Origin: Streptomyces diastatochromogenes
GTDB taxonomy: Bacteria > Actinomycetota > Actinomycetes > Streptomycetales > Streptomycetaceae
Reading direction: 5' to 3'
DNA length: 64,000 bases
Assembly: GCF_002242805.1 (NCBI RefSeq)
Contig: NZ_MCGQ01000045.1
Location: 1-64,000 of the forward strand
Shown here: positions 26,751 through 34,332 of the stretch, in pieces
How positions within the stretch are numbered: position 1 is the first letter of the stretch
How the letters are laid out: each line of letters starts with the position of its first letter
The notes under the pieces: model-generated
Told to the model about the DNA's origin: nothing
The model's input: only the letters and a program-made list of their open reading frames with translations
The model's database searches: none
Translations under genes and position numbers: made by a program

Positions 26751-27221
26751 ATGAGATCCGTCCGTCTGGTCCCCCGGTCCGCGCTGCCGCACCTCGTACT
26801 GATCGCGGGGCTCGTCTGGTCAACCGCCGCGTGCCAGGAGGAGGCCGAGTCCGGCGCAGCGGCGCAGGCGGAGAGCACCGCCTGGAAGGAGCCGTCGGCG
26901 TACACGTACACCCTGAAGTCGACCGGGGGAGAGCGGCTCCTGATCGGCACCTTCCGGGTGACCGTGCGGGAGGGGAGGGCGGTGCGTGTGGTGGGGCTGG
27001 ACGAGGAGAGCCGCGATGTGGTGCGGCGGTCGCCGGGGGCGGTGCCCACCATCGGTGGACTGCTGAAGGAGCTGAAACAGGCGCGTCGCGACGGTGCGGA
27101 CACGGCGGAGGCGGAGTACTCGACCACCGGGTATCCACGCAGCATCACCCTGGACTGGTCGGCGAACGCCGTCGACGACGAAGCCCGGTACGTGATCAGC
27201 GACTACGTGGCCGCGCACTAG
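26751..27221 (+). CDS. lipoprotein, DUF6174-like
   Basis: A 156-residue protein with a lipoprotein signal: MRSVRLVPRSALPHLV... and a lipobox ending WSTAAC, so it should be tethered to the outer face of the membrane. The mature domain (about 45-156, YTYTLKSTGGERLLIGTFRV start) fits the DUF6174 family from memory; function unknown. An upstream GTG at 26736 adds five residues. It converges on the Smr gene with a 25-nt gap. Confidence 0.75.
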   Translation: MRSVRLVPRSALPHLVLIAGLVWSTAACQEEAESGAAAQAESTAWKEPSAYTYTLKSTGGERLLIGTFRVTVREGRAVRVVGLDEESRDVVRRSPGAVPTIGGLLKELKQARRDGADTAEAEYSTTGYPRSITLDWSANAVDDEARYVISDYVAAH

Positions 27222-27246
27222 CAGGGCGGCCCGGCCTTGAGGCGTC

Positions 27247-27492
27247 TCACTTGAAGTAGACGAGGATGCGCCCGGTGTTGCCGGAGTCGACCTCCCGGCG
27301 CACGTACAGCTTCCTGATGTGCTTCTGATCGAGGAACGCGAGGACGCGCGCCCGGAGCTGCCCTGATCCCTTGCCCGGAATGATCTCCGCGACCGGTTCG
27401 CCCGCGTTGTTGGCCTTGAAGACGAACTGCCGCAGCGCCAGTTCGATGTCGCGGTTGTTGCGGAAGAGGGGATGGAGATCGAGGGACATCAT
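27247..27492 (-). CDS. small Smr-domain protein
   Basis: An 81-residue single-domain protein. The Smr signature is present: SLDLHPLFR near the N-terminus (DLH), then PVAEIIPGKGSGQLRARV. Smr domains bind nucleic acids and some are endonucleases. An Asp-Leu-His triplet is present, as in nuclease-active members. AGGAGGAG lies upstream of a double ATG (27492 and 27489). Confidence 0.82.
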   Translation of the reverse strand: MMSLDLHPLFRNNRDIELALRQFVFKANNAGEPVAEIIPGKGSGQLRARVLAFLDQKHIRKLYVRREVDSGNTGRILVYFK

Positions 27493-27565
27493 GGGGGGTC
27501 TCCTCCTGGTGTGTGCGTGCCGATGCGGCAGTCTCGCACCGCGGAGGCCGTCGTACCGTAGCCCC

Positions 27566-28390
27566 GTGTCCACAGCATCCCTCCGCCCGCAGTCCCTGGT
27601 GCTCACCTTCCTCGGTGACCATGTCCTGGACCAGGACGTCTGTGTCTACTCCGGCAGTCTGATCGACGTCTTCGGGCGGGTCGGGGTAGGGGAGCAGGCC
27701 ACCCGGTCCACGCTCACCCGGATGGTGAACCGTGGTCTGCTGCGCAGGCAGCGGGAGGGCCGGCGCACCTACTTCGGGCTCACCGACCGCTCCGAGGCGA
27801 TCCTGCGGGACGGGCAGCGGCGGATCTGGAAGACGGGCGCGGTCAACAGCGAGTGGGACGGCACCTGGACCCTGCTCGGCTTCTCGCTCCCGGACTCCTG
27901 GCAGCGCCAGCGCCACGACCTGCGCTCACAGCTGACCTGGAGCGGCTTCGGGGCCCTGTTCAGCGGGTTGTGGATCGCGCCCGGTGAGGTCGACGTGTCC
28001 GGCATCGTCGCCGAACTCGGCCTGGCCGCGCACGTGAAGGTGTTCCGGGCGCGCGCGGAGACCGGCATGGACATCGCCGAGATGATCCACGACACCTGGG
28101 ACCTGGACGAACTGGCCGCCCGCTACCGGGCGTTCGAGGCCGACTGGCGGCCGCTCACGGACGACGCCGGAAACCGCCCGGCGGAGGAGGCCCTCGCCCT
28201 GGGGCTGCGGATGACCTGCGAGTGGCTGCAGGTGATCCGCCGAGACCCCCGGCTGCCCGTCCGCCACCTGCCCGACACGTGGCCGGCGACCAGTGCCGAG
28301 AAGACCTTCCGCACGGTCCACGCCCTGCTGGACGCCGCGGCGCGCGACGCCGCTCGCCGGATCATCGACACGATCCCGGCCGCTTCCTGA
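27566..28390 (+). CDS. PaaX-family transcriptional regulator
   Basis: A 274-residue regulator with an N-terminal winged helix (about 10-80; LTRMVNRGLLRRQREGRRTYFGL) and the PaaX central and C-terminal domains (TWTLLGFSLPDS, then FSGLWIAPGEVD). PaaX proteins repress phenylacetyl-CoA or related aromatic catabolism. No paa genes are nearby, so the target is unknown. GTG start; TACCGT ends 6 nt upstream, no ribosome-binding site, probably leaderless. The gene is divergent from the Smr gene, 73 nt apart. Confidence 0.85.
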   Translation: MSTASLRPQSLVLTFLGDHVLDQDVCVYSGSLIDVFGRVGVGEQATRSTLTRMVNRGLLRRQREGRRTYFGLTDRSEAILRDGQRRIWKTGAVNSEWDGTWTLLGFSLPDSWQRQRHDLRSQLTWSGFGALFSGLWIAPGEVDVSGIVAELGLAAHVKVFRARAETGMDIAEMIHDTWDLDELAARYRAFEADWRPLTDDAGNRPAEEALALGLRMTCEWLQVIRRDPRLPVRHLPDTWPATSAEKTFRTVHALLDAAARDAARRIIDTIPAAS

Positions 28391-28442
28391 CCCTCGGCGA
28401 CACCGGGCGGGCCCCTCGCACCAGCCAATGTTGTGCATTCCA

Positions 28443-28472
28443 TTGACGCCCGCAAGAAAACAGCCCTACATT
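28443..28472 (+). promoter_or_regulatory. strong housekeeping promoter of the secreted esterase
   Basis: TTGACG (28443-28448) and TACATT (28467-28472) are separated by 18 nt, an excellent match to the HrdB consensus. The predicted start is near 28479, giving a leader of about 77 nt that contains the palindrome at 28493. Confidence 0.65.
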
Positions 28473-28492
28473 CCCTGGCGTTCCCCCTACGT

Positions 28493-28504
28493 TCAGTGCA
28501 CTGA
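28493..28504. promoter_or_regulatory. 12-bp perfect palindrome in the esterase leader
   Basis: TCAGTGCACTGA is a perfect palindrome just downstream of the predicted transcription start. A repressor bound here would block transcription. A weaker dyad with arms CAATG and CATTG lies at 28426-28445 and overlaps the -35. Confidence 0.4.
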
Positions 28505-28555
28505 GCATCGGCCATCACTTGCTCCCGCCCCCCTCACTCATCAGGAGCCACCGCC

Positions 28556-29920
28556 ATGCGTAACCGACTCCGCCTCTCCCTCGTCGCCCTGGCCACGGCC
28601 GCGGTCACGGCCCTCACCACCGGCCCCGCCCCGGCCGCTGCGACGGACACCGGCCACCTCACCGGCACCCTCGCCGACGGAGCGACCTGGACCGCCGACG
28701 TCCCGGCCGACTGGAACGGCACGCTGCTGCTGTTCAGCCACGGCTTCGGCCCGCTCGTCGCCCGGGACGCGCCCACCGACGCCGTACGCACCGAACTGCT
28801 GCGGGAGGGGTACGCGCTGGCCGGCTCCTCCTACGACCCGAACGGCTCGATGTGGGCCCTGAACAGCGCGGAACGGGACCAGTTCGCCACCCTCGACGCC
28901 GTCACCGCGCGCATCGGCGCACCGCGCCGCACCCTCGCCGTCGGCACCTCCATGGGCGGGCTCGTCAACGCCAGGATCGCCCGCGACGGCACCGGCCGCA
29001 TCGACGGCGCGCTCGGCCTGTGCGGGCTCGTGGCCGGCGGCACCGACCTCGACAACTACCAGCTCGACGCCGAATACACCCTCGCCCGGCTGCTGCTGCC
29101 CGAGCGGCAGGTCACACTCGTCCGGTTCACCTCGGCCGACGAGGCCGCCGGCACGGCGCGGCAGCTCACCGCGGCCGTCACCGCGGCCCAGTCGACCCCG
29201 CGGGGCCGCGCCCGCATCGCGCTGGCCGCGGCCTTCCTCAACCTGCCCACCTGGGCCCCGGGCCGCACCGCCCCCGCGCCGACCGACTGGGCCGGACAGC
29301 AGGAGCAGCAGTACGCCTGGTTCGCGAACGGCATCCTCTCCTTCGTCGAGGGCGGCCGGTACGCCGTGGAGCAGTCCGTCGGCGGCAACAACTCCTGGAA
29401 CCGGGGCGTCGACTACACCCGCCTGCTGGCCGGATCGGCGCACGCCCCGCAGGTCCGCGCGCTGTACCGGGCGGCCGGGCTCGACCTGGACGCCGACCTC
29501 GACGCCCTCACCACGGGCGCCTCGGTCACCGCCGACCCGGCCGCCGTGTACACCGCGGCACGCACCTCCACGGCCTACCCCGGGCCCGCCGTACCGCTGC
29601 TGGACGTGCACACCACCGCCGACAACCTCGTCCCCGTCGAGCAGGAGCGCCGGTTCGCCGACCGTGTCCAGGCCGCCGGCCGCGGGGCGCTGCTCCGCCA
29701 GGCCTACGTCGAGCGCCAGGGCCACTGCACCTTCACCACCGCCGAGACGGTCGCCGCCCTCCACGCCCTCGAACACCGCGTCACCACCGGCAGCTGGGCC
29801 GCCGCCACCCCGGCCGCCCTGCAGCGATCGGCCACGGCGAGCGGCCTGGACGGAGCGGCCTATGTGCCGTACCGCCCCGCGCGCCTGACGGTGGGCCGCG
29901 ACCGTCCCGACCACGACTGA
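28556..29920 (+). CDS. secreted alpha/beta hydrolase (esterase)
   Basis: A 454-residue exported enzyme. Residues 1-30 form a Sec signal peptide. The catalytic fold has HGFGPLV near 62, nucleophile elbow VGTSMGGL near 130, the Asp in PLLDVHTTADNLVP near 350, and His in ERQGHCTFTTAE near 387. The family was not recognised beyond this fold. The C-terminal 20 residues (AYVPYRPARLTVGRDRPDHD) are repeated downstream beyond the stop codon in degenerate form. A strong promoter and a palindromic site precede it. Confidence 0.8.
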   Translation: MRNRLRLSLVALATAAVTALTTGPAPAAATDTGHLTGTLADGATWTADVPADWNGTLLLFSHGFGPLVARDAPTDAVRTELLREGYALAGSSYDPNGSMWALNSAERDQFATLDAVTARIGAPRRTLAVGTSMGGLVNARIARDGTGRIDGALGLCGLVAGGTDLDNYQLDAEYTLARLLLPERQVTLVRFTSADEAAGTARQLTAAVTAAQSTPRGRARIALAAAFLNLPTWAPGRTAPAPTDWAGQQEQQYAWFANGILSFVEGGRYAVEQSVGGNNSWNRGVDYTRLLAGSAHAPQVRALYRAAGLDLDADLDALTTGASVTADPAAVYTAARTSTAYPGPAVPLLDVHTTADNLVPVEQERRFADRVQAAGRGALLRQAYVERQGHCTFTTAETVAALHALEHRVTTGSWAAATPAALQRSATASGLDGAAYVPYRPARLTVGRDRPDHD

Positions 29921-30048
29921 AGGCCTATGTGCCCTACTACCCCGCCCGCCTGACGGTCGGCCGCGACCGCCCGGACCACGTCTGACGGCCTACGTGGCCC
30001 CTCGCCCCGACCACGCCTGACGGCCTCCAAGCCCCCTCGCCCCGACCC
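29857..30048 (+). repeat. tandem array of esterase 3' tail copies
   Basis: Copy 1 is the gene's own last 64 nt (29857-29920). Copy 2 (29922-29985) matches it over 64 nt and also ends in TGA. Copy 3 (29987-30020) is shortened and ends in TGA. Copy 4 (30022-30048) is further decayed. Of seven codon differences between copies 1 and 2, five are synonymous. Confidence 0.75.
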
Positions 30049-30084
30049 GCCCGCCCCTTCACCTCGCTCACGATGGGACCTCCG

Positions 30085-31668
30085 ATGCCTCGAACCCCAG
30101 ACCCGGCGCCGTCCCGCGCCTCCCTCCCCGTCGGCACCCTCGTCGCCGGCTGTCTCGCCGTCTGCCTGGCGCAGATCGGCCTCGCCATGCCGGCCACCCT
30201 CAACGGCCTGTTCCAGGAACACCTGCACCCCGTCGGCTCCCAACTCACCTGGATATCGGACGCGTTCCTGCTGCCCGTGGCGGTCCTGGAGCTGAGCTTC
30301 GGTGTCCTCGGCGACCTCTTCGGCCGCCGGCGGCTGCTCATCGGCGGAGCGCTGCTGCTGTGCGCGGGCGAGGTCGTCGCCGCCACCGCGTCCGGCATCC
30401 ACCAGCTGTGGGCGGGACAGGCGCTGGCCGGACTGGGCGCGGCCGCGCTGTTCCCGACCTCGCTCGCGATGATCGCGGCCGGGACTCCGTCCGGCGCCCA
30501 GCGGGCCCGGGCCATCGCCGTCTGGGCGTCCAGCCTGTCCGCCGGCGGCTTCCTCGCCCCGCTGCTCGGTGGCGTCACCGGCACCTACGGCTCCTGGCGG
30601 TCGGCGTTCATCGTGGTCGCCGTACTCGCCGCCGCGAGCGCGCTCGTCAGTCTGCTGGCAGCCGCCGACTCCCGTGCACCGGAAGGGCGTTCACTCGACG
30701 TCGCCGGTCAGGTCACCATCGGGATCGGCCTGTTCGCGCTCCTCTACGCCGTCATCCAGGGACCGACGGACGGCTGGGGCTCCACGCCGGTGGTCGTCGC
30801 CTTCGTGCTCGCCGCCGTCTTCCTCGCCCTGTTCGTCGCCGCCGAACTGCGCGCCCGCTCGCCCCTGTTGCGCCTGGACCTCTTCCGCAACCGGTCCTTC
30901 GCCATCGCCGCGGTCGTCGCCGTCGTCGGCATGTTCAGCTTCCTGGGCACGGCCTACGCGGCCAGCATCCGGCTCGGCCCGATCCAGCACCAGAGCCCGC
31001 TGCGGACGGCGTTCGCGTTCCTGCTGCTCAACGGGCTCACCCCGTTCCTCACCCCGCTGACCTCCAGACTGCTGCACCGCCTGCACGCGCGCGTGCCGCT
31101 CACCATCGGCCTGGCCCTGATCGCAGCGGGCGACTTCCTCGCCGCCACCCTGGACGTCGACGACCGGGCGCTGAGCTCCCTGATCCTGCCGCTCGGCCTG
31201 GTCGGCGTCGGATTCGCCCTCACGGTGTCGTCGATCACCGCGACCGCCGTCAACACGGTTCCGGTCCACCTGGCGGGCATGGCCAGTGGCGCCACCAACC
31301 TGCTGCGCGACTTCGGCTTCACCCTCGGCCCCGCCGTCATCGGCGCCGTGGCACTCGGCCAGGCGGCCACTCGGGTGTCGACGTCGCTGGCCACGGCGCC
31401 CGGCCTGAGCACGGAGTCACGGGGCGCGGCACACGAGGTGCTGAAGGAGGGCGGCCCGCTCGCGCTCAACTCCGTACCTGCCGAGTCCGCACCCGGAGCG
31501 GCCCGCGCCTACGCCCTCGACGCCCTCGGCCACGGCTACGCCATCGGATTCGTGGTGTGCGGCTGCGCCGCCCTGTTCTCCGCGCTGCTCGTCGTCACGG
31601 CGCTGCGGGGAGAGGGCGCGACCGAGGCCGCGCAGCAGCCGGAGGTGAAACACCCAGCGTTGTCATGA
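30085..31668 (+). CDS. MFS transporter, DHA2-like, 14 TM
   Basis: A 527-residue permease of the 14-helix drug-resistance group. The motif A loop is GDLFGRRRLLIGG and motif C-like AGGFLAPLLGG is present. The long C-terminal region has an extra loop before the last helix. Substrate unknown. ATG 30085 or the in-frame ATG 30073 may start translation; neither has a good ribosome-binding site. Stop codons of this gene and the convergent monooxygenase share TCATGA (31663-31668). Confidence 0.86.
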   Translation: MPRTPDPAPSRASLPVGTLVAGCLAVCLAQIGLAMPATLNGLFQEHLHPVGSQLTWISDAFLLPVAVLELSFGVLGDLFGRRRLLIGGALLLCAGEVVAATASGIHQLWAGQALAGLGAAALFPTSLAMIAAGTPSGAQRARAIAVWASSLSAGGFLAPLLGGVTGTYGSWRSAFIVVAVLAAASALVSLLAAADSRAPEGRSLDVAGQVTIGIGLFALLYAVIQGPTDGWGSTPVVVAFVLAAVFLALFVAAELRARSPLLRLDLFRNRSFAIAAVVAVVGMFSFLGTAYAASIRLGPIQHQSPLRTAFAFLLLNGLTPFLTPLTSRLLHRLHARVPLTIGLALIAAGDFLAATLDVDDRALSSLILPLGLVGVGFALTVSSITATAVNTVPVHLAGMASGATNLLRDFGFTLGPAVIGAVALGQAATRVSTSLATAPGLSTESRGAAHEVLKEGGPLALNSVPAESAPGAARAYALDALGHGYAIGFVVCGCAALFSALLVVTALRGEGATEAAQQPEVKHPALS

Positions 31669-33189
31669 TCGAACCGACGACGCGTGCGTGGCCCGGCCGG
31701 CCTGGGCCGGCAGCGGCAGCGTCCAGGTGTAGGCGTCCGGGGTGAAGGCGTGCAGACGCTTGACGAGCCGGGCGGTCGACCAGGGCCAGCAGAAGGTGTT
31801 GACGCCCGGGCGGCCGAAGTAGTAACCGGTTCCGCCTGCGGTGTTGTAGACGGTGGTGCGCAGCGCCTCGTGCAGGGCCTGCTGGTGGGCTTCCTCGGCC
31901 TCGGGCCTGACGTCCAGCGCGGCGCACCCGCTGGTGCGCAGGTGCGTGAGGGCAGTGGTCACGTAGCGGAGTTGGGCTTCGAGGACGGTGGGGACCGCGG
32001 TGGTGCCGGTCAGCAGGTTCGGGCCGATGAGCAGGAAGAGGTTGGGGTATCCGCTGACGCTGGTGCCCAGGTAGGCGCGGCGGCTGTCGGCCCAGGTCCG
32101 GGCCAGCGTGGTGCCGCCGACGCCGTGCAGGCGGTCGGCCAGGGGGATCTCGCCGATGTGATAGCCGGTGGCGAGGACGATGATGTCGGCGCGGGTGCGG
32201 GTCCCGTCGGCGCCGATGACGTCGGAGCCCTCCACGGCGGTCACGCGGGTGGGATGCAGCCGCACGTTGGGCCGGGTGAGGGCGGGGTAGTAGGTGCCGG
32301 AGGTGATCAGGCGCCGGCCGCCGAGGCGGTGGGTCGGGGTGAGGGCCCGGCGCAGGGCGCGGTCCGGGACGGAGGTGCGCAGGTGGAGGCGGGCCAGGGC
32401 CTCCAGCGGTCCCAGCAGGCGGGGGTGGCGGAGGGGTACGCCGATGGCCTCCTGGGTCCAGTGGTGCAGGCCGCGCAGTGCGCGGCGGGCTGCCGGGTGG
32501 TGTCCGAGGAAACGGCGGAGGCCCGGAGGGAGGGGATAGTCGGGCTTGGGGAGCACCCACTGCGGTGTGCTCTGGAAGACGTCGACGTGAGCCGCCTTCG
32601 GCTGGATCTCGGGCAGGAACTGCACGGTGGACGCTCCCGTACCCACCACGGCGACACGGCGCCCGGTCAGGTCGGCCTCGTGGTCCCAGCGGGCGGAGTG
32701 GAAGACGGTGCCGGGGAAGGTGTCGAGGCCGGGGATGTCGGGATGACGGGGCCGGTGCCAGGGGCCGGTGGCGACGATCACGGCCCGGGCCGTGTACGTG
32801 CCCGACGTGGTCCGCAGCTCCCAGCGGTGCGCGTCCGGGTCCCAGCGGCTGCTCAGCACCTCGGTGTCGTAACGGATCGCCCGGTCCACGCCGTGCGTCG
32901 CCGCCGTGCTCTCGAGGTAGTCGAGGATCTCGGACCGGCCGGCGAAGCACCGGCTCCAGGCGTGCGGCGCGAACGAGTACTCGTACAGCATCGACGGCAC
33001 ATCGCATCCGCATCCGGGATAGGTGTTGTCACGCCAAGTCCCGCCCAGGCGACCGGACTTCTCCAGCGCCACGATGTCCTCGAAGCCGGCCCGACGCAGT
33101 GCGACCAAGGCCGCCACGCCGGAGAGCCCTGCCCCGATGACGACGACCTCCACGTCCTGACGGTCACTGTCGCTACGTTCCCCGGTCAC
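31663..33189 (-). CDS. type I Baeyer-Villiger monooxygenase
   Basis: A 508-residue FAD/NADPH-dependent oxygenase. The FAD-binding motif is VIGAGLSGVAAL at about 13. The Baeyer-Villiger fingerprint FxGxxxHxxxW is present (FPGTVFHSARWD, about 160), followed by the NADP motif VVGTGAST at about 181. The enzyme should insert oxygen into a ketone to give an ester or lactone. I chose GTG 33189 with GGGGGGAG about 5 nt upstream over TTG 33204. It is divergent from a Rieske oxygenase gene, suggesting a shared oxidative pathway. Confidence 0.88.
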   Translation of the reverse strand: MTGERSDSDRQDVEVVVIGAGLSGVAALVALRRAGFEDIVALEKSGRLGGTWRDNTYPGCGCDVPSMLYEYSFAPHAWSRCFAGRSEILDYLESTAATHGVDRAIRYDTEVLSSRWDPDAHRWELRTTSGTYTARAVIVATGPWHRPRHPDIPGLDTFPGTVFHSARWDHEADLTGRRVAVVGTGASTVQFLPEIQPKAAHVDVFQSTPQWVLPKPDYPLPPGLRRFLGHHPAARRALRGLHHWTQEAIGVPLRHPRLLGPLEALARLHLRTSVPDRALRRALTPTHRLGGRRLITSGTYYPALTRPNVRLHPTRVTAVEGSDVIGADGTRTRADIIVLATGYHIGEIPLADRLHGVGGTTLARTWADSRRAYLGTSVSGYPNLFLLIGPNLLTGTTAVPTVLEAQLRYVTTALTHLRTSGCAALDVRPEAEEAHQQALHEALRTTVYNTAGGTGYYFGRPGVNTFCWPWSTARLVKRLHAFTPDAYTWTLPLPAQAGRATHASSVRS

Positions 33190-33215
33190 GGGCGCTCCCC
33201 CCAATTGATTACTCA

Positions 33216-33287
33216 GAGTGACCGATCGTAAGCGCTATCCGTGTTCGGGTAGGTAGACATGACCGTAGCTACCTCATACGAGTGACC
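33216..33287. promoter_or_regulatory. direct repeats in the BVMO/Rieske divergent region
   Basis: GAGTGACC occurs at 33216-33223 and 33280-33287, 64 bp apart. A dyad with arms AGGTAG (33251-33256) and CTACCT (33269-33274) lies between them. The arrangement suggests an operator shared by the divergent genes. Confidence 0.3.
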
Positions 33288-33337
33288 CAGCCGGATATGT
33301 GATCTTCGATGTCGCTTCCCGTGTTTGGCTGCCCGTC

Positions 33338-34309
33338 ATGACGATGAGGGACGAACTGCCCTACCCCAGCGGCTGGTTCTACTTGGCGCGTGCACGTGAA
33401 CTCGCCCCAGGCAGTGTCCTGACCCGCCGTTTCATGGACGAGGACGTCGTGCTCTACCGCACCCGTGGCGGCCGACTCCGGGCGGTGCGCCCCTACTGTC
33501 CGCACCTCGGCGCCCATCTCGGGGCGGGCGGCACCGTGCGGGGCGAGAACCTGGTCTGCCCCTTCCACCGCTTCGCCTTCGCCCCCGACGGGACCTGCGT
33601 CGGCACGCCCGACGGCCCGCCACCGCGCACCCGCCTGGAGCACCACACCCTCAGTGAGCACAACGGCTTCGTCTTCGCCTGGTACGAGCCGGAGGGCGCC
33701 CCACCCGCCTGGGAAGTCCCCGACACCGCCCAGGCCGGAGTCGTTCCGACGGCCGCCTGGAGCACGGAGGTGCACACCCATCCCCAGGAGATCATCGAGA
33801 ACACGCTCGACTACCGGCATCTCCCCGTCCTGCACCAGGTGACCGTACGGGAACTCGACCCTCCGACGGCCCAGGGCCCCCTCCTGGGCATGCGACTGCG
33901 CCTCGGCCCGGACCGGCCGCCCGCCCTCAGGCACCGGATCCGGGCCGACCACACGTTCCTGATGGCCGGGCTGGGATACCTCCGAGTCGAACTGCCCCTG
34001 CCCTCGCTCGGTCTCGTCAGCTATCTGTGGGCCATGCACACACCGACCGGGCCCCGGCGCACCCGCATGCTGGTCGCGACAGCCTGCGCGGACCTCCGCA
34101 GACCGGACGCCACCGGAGCGTCCCTCCCACGGCACGGCCTGCACCGGGCCTTCGCGCGGGCGATGCTGAGGACCGCGGTCGGCAAGGTCCGCCAGGACCT
34201 GAGGATCTGGAACACCAAACGTTACGAGCCGCGCCCCCGCCTGGCCGCGAACGACGAGGGCATCGGCCTCTTCCGCCACTGGGCCCGCCAGTTCTACCCG
34301 TCAGCCTGA
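33338..34309 (+). CDS. Rieske non-heme iron oxygenase
   Basis: A 323-residue oxygenase. The Rieske 2Fe-2S ligands are C-P-H (YCPHLGAH, about 55) and C-P-F-H (LVCPFHRF, about 76). The mononuclear iron site matches D-x-x-H-x-x-x-x-H in ENTLDYRHLPVLH at about 162-174. This layout resembles steroid- or terpenoid-acting oxygenases such as KshA and cholesterol 7-desaturase-like enzymes. A reductase partner is not encoded nearby. An in-frame ATG at 33299 is 13 codons upstream; I prefer 33338 because the conserved-type WFYLARARELAPG follows it. Confidence 0.85.
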   Translation: MTMRDELPYPSGWFYLARARELAPGSVLTRRFMDEDVVLYRTRGGRLRAVRPYCPHLGAHLGAGGTVRGENLVCPFHRFAFAPDGTCVGTPDGPPPRTRLEHHTLSEHNGFVFAWYEPEGAPPAWEVPDTAQAGVVPTAAWSTEVHTHPQEIIENTLDYRHLPVLHQVTVRELDPPTAQGPLLGMRLRLGPDRPPALRHRIRADHTFLMAGLGYLRVELPLPSLGLVSYLWAMHTPTGPRRTRMLVATACADLRRPDATGASLPRHGLHRAFARAMLRTAVGKVRQDLRIWNTKRYEPRPRLAANDEGIGLFRHWARQFYPSA

Positions 34310-34332
34310 GGAGCCCCTTCGCGCGGCTCTCC

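Noticed and set aside
33299..33337. Upstream ATG for the Rieske oxygenase
   Set aside because: It adds 13 residues before the conserved-type start and has no ribosome-binding site; kept as an alternative only.
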